A DNA stretch of 64,000 bases from Salvator merianae (Eukaryota > Chordata > Lepidosauria > Squamata > Teiidae), in the NCBI GenBank assembly GCA_003586115.2, contig QVOM02000029.1:28428225-28492224 (forward strand), written 5' to 3'. The notes beneath the pieces are model-generated. The model did not search any database and was not told the DNA's origin. It worked only from the letters and a program-made list of their open reading frames with translations. Shown here piece after piece: positions 46,005 through 56,029 of the stretch. Within the stretch, counting starts at the first letter, position 1. The number at the start of each line of letters is the position of its first letter. The position numbers and the translations under genes are program-made.

Positions 46005-46352
46005 ACAAGTGACAAGGAGAAGTATTTTTTCACCCAGAAGGTCATCAGTCTGTGGCATTTATTACCAGAAGAGGTGATGACAGCAATCAGCCCGGATAGC
46101 TTTAAGAATGGATTGGACAGATTCATGGAGGTCAGGTGTATCAATGGCTACTAGAATGGATGCCTAGGTACTGCCTCCAGGTTGCAAAGACATTTGTGGC
46201 GAGTCAAGAGCAAGTGAAGGTTTTGCCTTTTATTCTGCTTGAGAATGCCCTGAAGCAATTGGTAGGCTACTGTATGAAACAGAATGCTGAACTAGATGGG
46301 CCATGGCCTAATCCAGCAAGGCTCCTCTTATGTTCATATGTAAGAGTTGTCA
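46005..46352 (+). mobile_element. L3/CR1-like LINE, 3' end
   Basis: GACAAGGAGAAGTATTTTTT, CACCCAGAAGGTCATCAG, GCTTTAAGAATGGATTGGAC, GTGTATCAATGGCTACTAG, GATGGGCCATGGCCTAATCC, CTCCTCTTATGTTCAT is the + strand form of the L3/CR1-like 3' end. Confidence 0.8.
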
Positions 46353-46384
46353 TGGCCTAAGAGAATGCAAAAGCTGGACGAGAG

Positions 46385-46830
46385 ACAGCCTCAAAACTCC
46401 AGGATTATCCCAGTCCCATATTGGGATTGCCACACGTGTTCATGGCAATACCAATATAGTTCCGGGATATAGAGGCAAAATCCTGTGTTACTGCTGTTGA
46501 GGGAAAAAGAACTCCAAACCCGGGTTTTCTCACATAGTGATATAATTTACTGTGTCTGGTGCTTCCTTCTGGTTTTTTTCCAGATGGAAATGCCCACTGC
46601 GCGAGCATGGGGGTGAAACCCAGATGAAAATATGCAGAACTGCACAAGTGCAGGGATGGATGCTTGCACAGTTCTGGGTATTTCAGCATCAGATGCGTCA
46701 CGGGAGCAAGTGCTGGAATGGTAAGGGCCCAGGCTTGCCCAGCAATTTCACCTTGCCATCTGGCAGGGACAACAAGAGGCAATTGTTGGATCTAAACAAA
46801 ATCCCACATTTTCCTTTGACCATCTGGAAG
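46385..46830. repeat. About 450-bp interspersed repeat, copy 2 of 2
   Basis: It shares CATATTGGGATTGCC, GGGATATAGAGGCAAAATCC, TTTACTGTGTCTGG, GGGAGCAAGTGCTGG and CAATTTCACCTTGCCATCTG in the same order as 31894-32340. The 172-codon frame overlapping it has no domain I recognise. Confidence 0.55.
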
Positions 46831-47189
46831 CTGCCCATATGCGTCATTTCCATCCGTTGGCCCTCAGCATACACTCCAGCAGTGTACAAACACGCTTTTG
46901 CTGCTAGAACTATTTTCCAGCTGCTCTACGGGCAGCCAGAAGGCTCCTTCGTTATGACACGAAATTTCCCAGGAGGAAGTTTTACATTATTGCACACCAA
47001 GGGCTGTGTGATTCAGACTGGCAGTATGTGCGCTGACCCCAACTTGTACAGCTCAGGGATATGCTGCTGAGAGACTGGTGCCGCAGGGGTGTCCCAGCCA
47101 TAGTTCTGTATGACTTAAAACTGTGGCACCATCTAAGTAGGCATTTCTGGCAGTCTTCCAAGTGTCTGGGAGGCAGGGAAAACAAATTG

Positions 47190-47264
47190 AGCAGGGGGTT
47201 GGACTCGATGACCCTGGAGGTCCCTTCCAACCCTATGATTCTATGACTCTATGATTCTATGAAA
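47190..47264 (+). mobile_element. CR1 LINE, 3' terminus
   Basis: GGGGGTTGGACTCGATGACC, CTGGAGGTCCCTTCCAACCC, then ATGATTCTATG-type repeats. This is the classic amniote CR1 3' end with its 8-bp terminal repeat. 5' truncated. Confidence 0.88.
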
Positions 47265-48540
47265 TGCTGTTACCCCATTTGGGCACTGAGAGGCCCAGAA
47301 CTCTTACAAGGGTGGCATAACTGTAAATCAGTTTCAGCCTTTCAGGGTCCACCCTCAGTGGAGGCAGGGTCACCTCCTTGTCCCTGTCTAAATGTGCGTG
47401 GTGGTCTGGAGTTGACCTGAAGGCTGAAAATGCAGCCAGAATTGCCACCATGAGCTGAAAATGCAGCAGCTATCATGGGAGCATGCTGGGCTGCTGTGGG
47501 CACTGGGCAGCATTCTGTCTACAGCAAGGCTCCCAAAAGTACCAAGAAATTGCCCCAGAGCCCCAGAAACTGGATCGGGTACTCTTGCACCCAGGGCAGC
47601 CACTTGTCACAGCGACTCAGATCTTGTCCTAGTGTGGATGCAGCTAATAATTAAAATCCTCTCTGGAAAAACAGCCCACCAGGACAGCTCAGCCCAAACC
47701 AACAGCCTCTAAGGGGAATAAAGTGAGAAGAGCTGAATATGCAGAACTAGGTAACTCTGGCAAATTGCTGGCTGGAAGTTCTTGTCTTCAAGCAGCATAT
47801 TGGCTCCGGCTTCAAGCAAATTGGTACTCTATTCCATCCAGTATTGCACACACCCAAAATGTTGTTTGCATCTTCTCTTAAAGCAGAATCTAGGTCAGTT
47901 TCTAGACTAGCTATAGTGCAGTCACCTGTTCCAAAGTTTTGAGATTGTAGCACAAATGTTTCTGGAGAGAAATAGGATTCTGCTTCAGTGATTCAACCGA
48001 CAGGAAGGAAATTTAAATGGGGAAAAATGTGCCCAGTGCTTTGCTTTTAATTAGCTAATAATTTAAAAAGAGCACACAGTACTGACAAGATTTATATTTT
48101 AAATATGCCATTAAATAATCATTGTAATTAAAATTCAATTGCTGCAACATGTAAGCCTACCAAAACTGCGCACTGCTTGTCTTGCTGCCTTCTGGCAATC
48201 CCCCTGTTGAAACAATTAGGTGCCAGATACCCTTATGAGGCTTTAGGACATTATTTCTAGAATCTCTACTTCAATGTTTAATTAGTGCCAGGTTTAAGTG
48301 ATAAAATATTTCCCTTGTTGGAGCAAACATCTGTTTCCATGTCATTTTTAATTTGCAGGTTATGATAATTATTAACTACCTGCCATGAGATACTTACAAT
48401 GGAGCAGTAAGTACTATTGAGTCCATTGTTTTAAGAGTAAATATTTTACTGTTCAGTCTTTCATATACACGTTGAACTCCTCACCACCACCACAAAATAA
48501 GAGCAATCCCAAGAAAATCTTGCATGGCATAATTATTTAT
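47265..48540. other. Stretch without recognised genes
   Basis: Short GC-richer MITE-like text at about 47.3-47.7 kb, then AT-rich sequence. No gene or RNA recognised. Confidence 0.35.
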
Positions 48541-48965
48541 GGGCTTGTCTGCACTCACCTCTCTATGATCCAAACCAGTGAGTTTGGACTAGCCAAACTT
48601 GCTGGTTTGGACCATGGTCCACAACAGTCCATGCCCTGGCCCCAAAGCTTGCATGAGCTTTGGAGCCAGACTCTGAGTCCTCTAAAGGGTCCCGAAGCCC
48701 ACCAGGGAACCCATTTTGGTGATGCGCTTTCTTGCGCTGCTGAAATGGGCCCCCAGTAGTCCCATGCCTCCTTGTTCTCGACCAGGGCCTACTGGTCGAT
48801 GTCAAAGCCTACCAGTAATGCCAATCAAGGATCTCCTTGATCAGGATGTTGCTACATCCAGTGTGGGATTTACCAGCAGATATACACTAACATAAGGCTC
48901 AGTGAGGTCCTAAAGTCAACTACAGGAATTCCTTTTCTGTATTAAATGTGAGTGCAGAAAGGCCC
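48541..48965. mobile_element. 425-bp MITE, GGGCTTGTCTGCACTCAC ends, TAT duplication
   Basis: The left end GGGCTTGTCTGCACTCACCT and right end AAATGTGAGTGCAGAAAGGCCC are inverted. Flanks TAT (48538-48540) and TAT (48966-48968). The interior has CCCATTTTGGTGATGCGCTT, like the 4.2-kb repeat on the opposite strand. Non-coding. Confidence 0.8.
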
Positions 48966-49384
48966 TATGTATCTTTTTAAAAATAATTGTGCAGGGGACC
49001 AAGAACTGCACAAGCAAATTTGCCTGAATGCATGCATAATACAATAATCCCGCTGTAGAGGTAAAGACAATCTACAGCACCGCAGCACCAGCCTCAATGC
49101 TAGATCAGATTTCCCTGCAGGCCCCACCAAGCTCCAGGCACCTGCCATCCCAAAGCTTGCACCTGGGTTCAGAAGGCCTCCTCACCCTCCATGCAGAAGG
49201 GCAGAAGGCAGGCCTGAAAGTATAGCCAGTTGATCACAGCAAAGACCCAGGCCATTGTGCAAGAAGAAGCTTCATAGCTGCTTTTCATGCACTGAGGCTT
49301 TTGTGACTTGGAGAGGCATTGAAGTTCCTCCATACATCCTCATGCCCTTTCTTGTGTGGGGCGCTATAGAGACAAGGGGGTGCA

Positions 49385-49572
49385 TTCCAACACAGCATTT
49401 AATCAGTTTACAGTCTGTCTTCAGTTCCCACTGGCCTGACATGATTTTGCATTTCTGTAGTTTTTTGGGACAAAACTGCCAAAATCAGGACTACTTTGCA
49501 TTCGGATTAAGGGAGTTCTCAGCCTGTTTCAGATTGTTAGTCCATTTTACTTTGTGATGTGAGAACATGCAA
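49385..49572. repeat. About 185-bp interspersed repeat, copy 2 of 2
   Basis: Parallel to 20401-20586 over its whole length: CATTTAATCAGTTTACAG, TTCAGTTCCCACTGGCC, GACATGATTTTGC, GGACTACTTTGCATTCGGAT, TTTGTGATGTGAGAAC. Confidence 0.6.
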
Positions 49573-50094
49573 GTAGACTATCTGGGAGGGGACTGTACTT
49601 TGGGGGGCCATGCAGAGGGAAGGGTCCTCATTTCCTACCATCCAATAACAGACTTCATTAGGTGCATTGTACTCAGGAGGGTGAGAACATCACAAGTGGG
49701 GTGAGAAGAGAGAACAGCACCTGGCATATATTGCCTGGGTTCCACCATGCCATCCTCTATCATGTCTTCAAACTGGTTTTTTTTTTTTTCACTTGTTGAA
49801 TTTTTTAACAAAAGAGAAGACACAGTGGAAGCTATCCTTCATTTACCTTGCACAACACCGTGTTCTATACTTGGCTGGGCACCACAGTCCACTCTCAAAA
49901 TGCACACCTCCTCCTTTCTCTTCCATCTCTGCAAGAAGGACAATGTATCAACATTTTCCTTTCTCTCTCATGCCTGCAAGAAGAAGGAACTATGTTTCCT
50001 CCATTTTCCTTTGGCAATGCACAAGGGAAACAATGTTTCCTTTCATTAAAAGAGGATTTTTAAGAACATTCCTTTTAAAACAGAATTTTAGTGA

Positions 50095-50470
50095 CTGGGT
50101 ATAGTAGAGCATAACTTTGATAATGTTAATGCTTTAATTCAAAACATGATGACTCCATGGAAAGGAGATAAAATACCTACAGTAGATGAGTGGTTGATTC
50201 AAATGATGGATCTCTCAGAGATGAACAAATCGACTAACTTATTGAGAAACAAGACTGTGGATAGGTTTGTTAAAACTGGAAACTCTTTCTTGGCTTTCTA
50301 CAAGCATTAGAGAATGAGCTTGTTATCGCTGGATTGGAAGAATAAAGATGAAAGGAGACAGGTCGGAAGGAGGGAAAACAGGAGAGGCAGGAAACATGGA
50401 ATCTAGAAGAAACTTTGAAGAAGGAGGGAAGCCAAAATATAATGAACAAAGGTTATCTATATGAACAGAC
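50095..50470 (+). mobile_element. L1-like LINE, ORF2 C-terminus and 3' UTR
   Basis: A frame from about 50149 to the stop at 50308-50310 reads WKGDKIPTVDEWLIQMMDLS, EMNKSTNLL, KTVDRFVK, matching the end of L1-type ORF2 proteins (W......EW...M..L.EM.KLT.L). A purine-rich 3' UTR follows (GGAGACAGGTCGGAAGGAGG). 5' truncated. Confidence 0.72.
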
Positions 50471-51520
50471 ACACACACCCATTTGGGTATAAGACATATG
50501 TCCTTTTTTAAAAAACAATATTTTATTTTGAAATACATAAGAGGACTTTTATGCAAAATCAGCACTGTGCTTCAGTGACTGTAGGGCAAACAGCCCAGTA
50601 TAGCTTTCTTCATAATGCCAAGGGTGGGGGGTACATGCTTGTTGGTGTACAGCTGCACCTGGTTGGGGGTGTAATCCTGCTACCCCAACAAATAACCCAC
50701 TTCACTATCAGTTTTGCCAACTGCACCACACAACTGCATAGTGGGACACATGCCACAGTGGATGTTTCAGGGGGAGGTGAGGCAGAGTCCATTTGCTGAG
50801 TACTAACTTCATTGTCATGATAATGGACCCCCCTCATATTCTCCCCCTTTCACTGACCTCTACCCACTTTTACAGCACTCTGAAATTGCACAATTACGCA
50901 AAACTGCAATTACAAAGGAGCAGAAATTGAGATCTGCTCTTTAAGAAGCTTTATTGCATGGTACATGTGGAATTGAAGTTGTGCTTGGATGGATACAGGC
51001 TGGAGGGAGAGAATGACCAAACGGCGAATCACCAGTAATGCCACTAAGGGAATCCTTGTTCTGATGTGGCAGCAGGGAAATATGAAGGATGGAGCTTGAC
51101 TTTTCCACCCCTGTGAAGTCAAGATTTTAATGTTGGCACTGTGGCCAATCACTGACTGCACAGGAAGAGGAATTTGGCAAAGGGTGGAGACAGAAAAAGT
51201 ACAATTTCCCCATGCCAAGCAAGGGAAAAATGAGAAGTGAGAACGAGCAAGTCCAAACTGAGTCTATGTTATAATGCAAACATGGGAACAACCAAAACAT
51301 GTACTCGGTCCTTGTTCTCCTCCAATATGGATTAAATTTACAATGTGGGACCACGCCCAAGGTGGCTTCGATGCACCTCTGAGCCAGTTTGAAAGCTACG
51401 AGGTGGCCTCTGACTGCTTCTTTCTGCTGCCCAGATGTTAATTCTCCCTTCTTGTTTTGTCTTTGACTCTCACTGGGGACAGACAGAACTCTTTCAACTA
51501 GAAGACTATGGTTTGTAAAG
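50471..51520. other. Stretch without recognised genes
   Basis: The 153-codon minus frame at 51127-51588 has no recognised domain. No repeat family identified. Confidence 0.35.
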
Positions 51521-51534
51521 TGCACTAAGGGTCT

Positions 51535-51870
51535 CTTTAATGCAGAATACAGGAAGCCCCGCCCACCACTAATACAATCTGTCCACACAGGAAAGAGTGT
51601 GATTCAGATCAGGAAGTCCCTGATATGGATTGCCAATAGACCTCAATATCAAAGTTTATCAGTGTACTAGCAGGGCCAAATCCAGAACACAGAGGTGCAT
51701 AGAAGAAGCACGTCTCTTTGTTCCAGTTTACAGGGGAATCCATTTCAGCAGCATGTCATACTGTGCCACCAAAGTGGGTCCCCCAGGGCCTCCAATGGCC
51801 AGGAACATTCATTCTGGCCATTGAAACTTGTGCAGACCATCTCTGAAGTTCACATCAGTTTTGGGGTCAG
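51535..51870. repeat. Interspersed repeat related to 4060-4345
   Basis: GCCCCGCCCACCACTAATAC, CAGGGGAATCCATTTCAG and CACCAAAGTGGGTCCCCC follow the order seen at 4.1-4.3 kb. Boundaries uncertain. Confidence 0.4.
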
Positions 51871-54593
51871 CATGGGGACTGGGCTGGAATTCAACATTGC
51901 CAATATCTCTTGGCTCTACTCACCTTCTTGCTAACAGAAGGAAATCACAAAGGTGATATTCAGGTAGATGTACACACAGTTGGAAAAGCAGATACAGGGA
52001 TATCTATAAGCAGTGGGAGCTCATGAATCAGAACCCAACCAAAAAGTTGACAAGCGAGTACAGTGAGGCACAACTGGAAACCTTGCTAGATGTCTCAAAA
52101 CATGAATACACATCCAACAGGTCAAAAGGAGACTTTCTGTCATGCCTTATGTCACCCCAACTCTCAGCCCCATCACCCTACACAGGTATATGCTGGAAAA
52201 GGCAGTTTTCAGATAGCCTGTTCCCAGAAAGAGATTTGAATGTCTGCATGCATGCTTTAAATTAGCCTCAAAAATTAGCCAGTGCATTTGGGAAAGTGTG
52301 AGAGTTGCATGCTTCATGCAGTAATGGCCTTCTAGACATTGATCTGAACCTGTCACTTGAATGTCAGCTTGTTTGGACACACAGAAAAATGGTTAAGCAT
52401 ATTTCAAGCTTACTTCAAAATGGCCAGGTATCAGTGCTGACTGGAGAGCTTTGAATTCTGATTCATGATTCCAGTATTTTTTTTTTATCTTCCACATGCT
52501 ACAACAATTCAGATTCCCATTAGGGAATGGGAAGTGAGGATTGGCTCTACTGATACGACATAGGTGTGCCAGAGCCAATCAGATGCACTTCAGAGAAGTT
52601 GACAGGAACAGCCCTCCTGATCTCAAGACACCTGTATGCTGAAAACTGCATGCCTTCATGCTGCCTTCATGCTGGTGTAGACAAGTATAAATATGGCACC
52701 GTTTGCTTGGATGCTGAATGCAGAATGAAACTCAAGGCCATGGGACTGCAAGTTCAGCCCCAGGGTGCATCTACATTTAAAGATAATCTGGACCATGCTG
52801 ATCCTGGGACCAGTAAGAGAAGATCAGAGGTCCCAATGCAGAGTTTAGTCTACAGAAACTGAAAACAGATCTTCTACAGATCTTCTGAGACCTCAGAAAG
52901 GGAGCATAAATATTCAGTAGAGTTATACCATGTCCACAAACAAAATAGCATTCTCTTCCAGCCAATGAAGTCCTTTTATATGTGAACCAATGAGCTGTCC
53001 TCATTCATGCTACAGGAAGAAAGGCAGTCACTTTATCCTTGAGATGGTTGGAAAGGACTTTAAAAGGAGAAAAAAATCCATTTTAACTGTGTGTGTGTGG
53101 GGGGGGGGGTAATATAAAACATGGAGGTTCAGACTGCAGTCCACCAGATATTGCTTCATCTCTTGTTGCCTGCATGCAAGGCAATTCACTGCTCACTTTT
53201 GATATCCAAGTGCAGAATACCAAATCTGACATGGAGGTAAAGATTTCCAAATCAGTCCAAAGCCTCCTTTCCTATGCTTAATACACACCAAAAGCAAACA
53301 GCTAATTGTTGCTTTCCTCCACATGTACGCTGCACGCCCTCAGAAAGCATTGTAATTCTACAATATCTGATGAGTCACAGCAACATAAACTTAAACAGCC
53401 TTCTCAATAGCAGTGAAAAGTTTTTTTCCCCAGTTTCACTCTTGGTTAAATTAGCATAGGCAAATGTTCACAAAAATGTTTTATCCTGGGCATTATTTAC
53501 TCCTTTGGAAGAATATATAACTGGCTTATAAAGCTTTAAGTCCAATAAAATTGTAATAAAACTAACCATTTTGCTAGACCACTGAAAGATCTTTCAGTAG
53601 AATCTTGAAATCCTGGTTCCAATTTGGGGAGGGGTATGTCATTTGTACCAGATTAAACCTTAAAATAATTCATTAATCGTGGCACATATACTTACAAAAT
53701 GACACAGTATAAATTATTTTGAGAAGGTTATGGGAACAAGACATTTATATGGTTATATAATGCAAATTTAAAGCCACTGAATGATTTATAGACAGATAAA
53801 TCTTGAGCCAATACAGGCTCCAGTTAAGTGAAATACATTTAGAAATTTGGTGTGAATATAACAAATATTGTCTTTATGAATCTGTAAAAGGGACATCCAT
53901 GAAGATTTACATTGTTTTACTCTGGACAAATTGAAAAGAAGCTACTTAATAATTTTTTGCATTCTCATTCTCTTTGCTTCTTGAGGGGAAAAAACCAGGA
54001 TGAGTTGTTCCTGTAGAAATGTTGTTGTACACTGCAAATGTTTTTTATATAAATGTTGCTCAACCTCCACTGGCCCCAGTATTTTTCAAGCAAGCCATTC
54101 TATTGTGAGTATTTTCCTTTGGGTTAGTGGAACATGATACCAGTAATTAAGAAATTCAATAATGTAGTGTGGATATTATTTTTTCTTTCTTTGTACACAT
54201 CAGCTTATTCTAGTTTACATGTGCAGTTGTTCCATCCTACTCTCTCTATACTCCAAGAGCAGAAACTGAAATTTTAAAAAATCATCTTTCACATTTTGCA
54301 GATCTCTAGACATTACAATATGCAGCCTTTGATTCAAAAAGTCTGCCAAAGAGAGAGGGAGAAAGACTGACAAATTAAATGCATGTATTGGGGGCGGGGG
54401 GGAATTGTAGAAATGTTTTGCATTTCCAAGTTTGTACCTCTGTTTTTGAAAATCTTCTAAAGTATACATTTTATTTTCATTGCCTTGAAATGAAGTAATA
54501 GAATAGGTGTGGATGGGTTTCAGCTCAACGCGAGACAATTGGTAGCATCCTCATAGTCATGAGACACTGGGCTTGCTGCTGTTGTGGAGTGTA
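51871..54593. other. Stretch without recognised genes
   Basis: Mostly AT-rich, with a (GT)n(G)n tract at about 53088-53109. No exon, RNA gene or named repeat recognised. Confidence 0.35.
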
Positions 54594-54601
54594 GCATCTG
54601 C

Positions 54602-55201
54602 CACTGACGGAGCTAGCAGCTTGGATGCCTGGGGCTACTAGCAGCTTTGACGCCTGGGGCTAGGGGCAGGGCCAGCGAGCGTGCATGCGTGTGGGCGGGG
54701 CCAGCGAGCACGCATGCGGGCGGGACCAACGAGCGCGCATACCCCGTTCGTCGCCCCGCCTGCCAGCGGCCTTGCTCGTCACCCCGGCCCGCCCGGCGGC
54801 GGCCGCGCTCCTCACCTTGGCCCGCCCGGCAGCAGCCTTGCTCCTCGCCCCGGCCCGCCCGGCGGGGGCCACGCTCCTCGCCCCGGCCCGCCTGGCGGCG
54901 GCCACGATAGCCCTGCCTGCACGCATGCGCGCTCGCTGGCTCCACCCACACGCACGCCGGCAGGCAGGGCGACGAGCCGATGAGTGCGGCCACCACCGGG
55001 CAGGCCGGGGCGACGAGTGCGGCAGCCGCCAGGTGGCCCGGGGCGATGAGCCGATGAGCGTGTCCGCCGCCGGACGGGCCGCCCGGGGCGACGAGCGAGG
55101 GCACCGGTGGGTGGGGCTCTGGCTCCGTGGGCCGCCCGCCCCGGACAACGCACCGCCCGGGGTGGAGCACCACCCCCCGCCCCATCCTCGCTACGCCTCT
55201 G
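54602..55201. mobile_element. CpG-rich 600-bp hAT-type MITE
   Basis: Left end CACTGACGGAGCTAGCAGC, right end ATCCTCGCTACGCCTCTG (inverted match 11 of 18, like the CAGAGGCGTAGC-type hAT end). Flanked by an exact 8-bp duplication GCATCTGC (54594-54601 and 55202-55209). The interior is extremely GC- and CpG-rich with a 33-bp tandem repeat, and its right half partly mirrors its left. The long open frames on both strands (up to 239 codons) arise from the GC-rich repeats and are not genes. Confidence 0.82.
54775..54906 (+). repeat. 33-bp tandem repeat, four units
   Basis: Units start at 54775, 54808, 54841 and 54874, each like CTCCTCGCCCCGGCCCGCCC followed by GGCGGCGGCCACG. A diverged fifth unit precedes at about 54742. 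The period is a multiple of three, so frames stay open. Confidence 0.92.
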
Positions 55202-55630
55202 GCATCTGCATTCCAGACCATGGAATAACCTGTCTGCACAGTGCTGATGATAAATGCCCTCACCAGCATGAAAATAGTATCAGGGACAGTGCTAAGGCAA
55301 TTGTGTTTCCCATGAGAAGCTGGACCAGCCATCCATCACGTAGACAACTGGACAGCACTGTTTCACCAGGCTTTTCGAAACAGCCTTAGAAACGTGCTGC
55401 TTCTATGCACCTGGTGAAAAATATCCCTGGCTGACAACTCTGGAGACTGGGATGTTTTGTTTCTGGCCTCTAGAGTTGGACCAGGATGAACTACACCATA
55501 CCAGCAGCCCTTCATGGGCACCACTTGCTACTACTCTGATCTTGGCCCAGATCAAGAGATCCAGGCCAAGACCAGACTTTGCATCATACACTAAAGTGTG
55601 TGATGCGGAAGCTGTCCAAGTTGCTTAGAA

Positions 55631-55911
55631 ATAAGAACATAAGATGATCTAAGCCCTGCTGGATCAGGCCATGGCCCATCTAGTCCAGCATCCTGTCTCA
55701 CAGGGTGGCCCACTAATTGCTTCTGGGCATTCTCAAACAGAAGACAAAGACAAAACTTTCACCTGCTCTTGAATCTCTGCAAATGTCCTTTAGAGGCATT
55801 CTGCCTGTCTTTCCACCCTGGAGGCAGTACTTGCGCATCCATTCTAGTAGCCATTGATACACCTGACCTCCAGGAATCTGTCCTATCCATTTGTAAAGCT
55901 ATCCAGGCCAA
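55631..55911 (-). mobile_element. L3/CR1-like LINE, 3' end
   Basis: The + strand reads ATAAGAACATAAGATGATCT, CCTGCTGGATCAGGCCATGG, CATCTAGTCCAGCATCCTGT, CAGGGTGGCCCAC, GTAGCCATTGATACACCTGA, GTAAAGCTATCCAGGCC: the reverse complement of the L3/CR1-like 3' end. Confidence 0.8.
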
Positions 55912-55982
55912 ACTCAGAAGATAGTTAGAGCTTGTGGAAGTTTACTCAGTGCCATATTTTCCTTCTGTAAGCACAGCAGAAG

Positions 55983-56029
55983 TCCTCCTCCTCTTCCTCT
56001 TCCTCTTCCTCCTCCTCCTCCTCCTCCTT
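55983..56029 (+). repeat. (CCT)n/(CTTC)n polypyrimidine repeat
   Basis: CCTCCTCCTCTTCCTCTTCC-type imperfect tandem repeat directly after the L3-like fragment. Confidence 0.9.

Noticed and set aside
46552..47070. 172-codon open frame
   Set aside because: It overlaps the 450-bp interspersed repeat, whose other copy at 32.0 kb does not keep the frame.
54742..54906. CRISPR-like array of 33-bp repeats
   Set aside because: Units are directly adjacent without spacers, and the window is animal nuclear DNA.
54613..55389. Long overlapping open frames on both strands (up to 239 codons), Arg/Ala/Pro-rich
   Set aside because: They lie in a GC-rich hAT-type MITE with a 33-bp tandem repeat; all frames are open because stop codons are rare in such sequence. 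No domain is recognisable.
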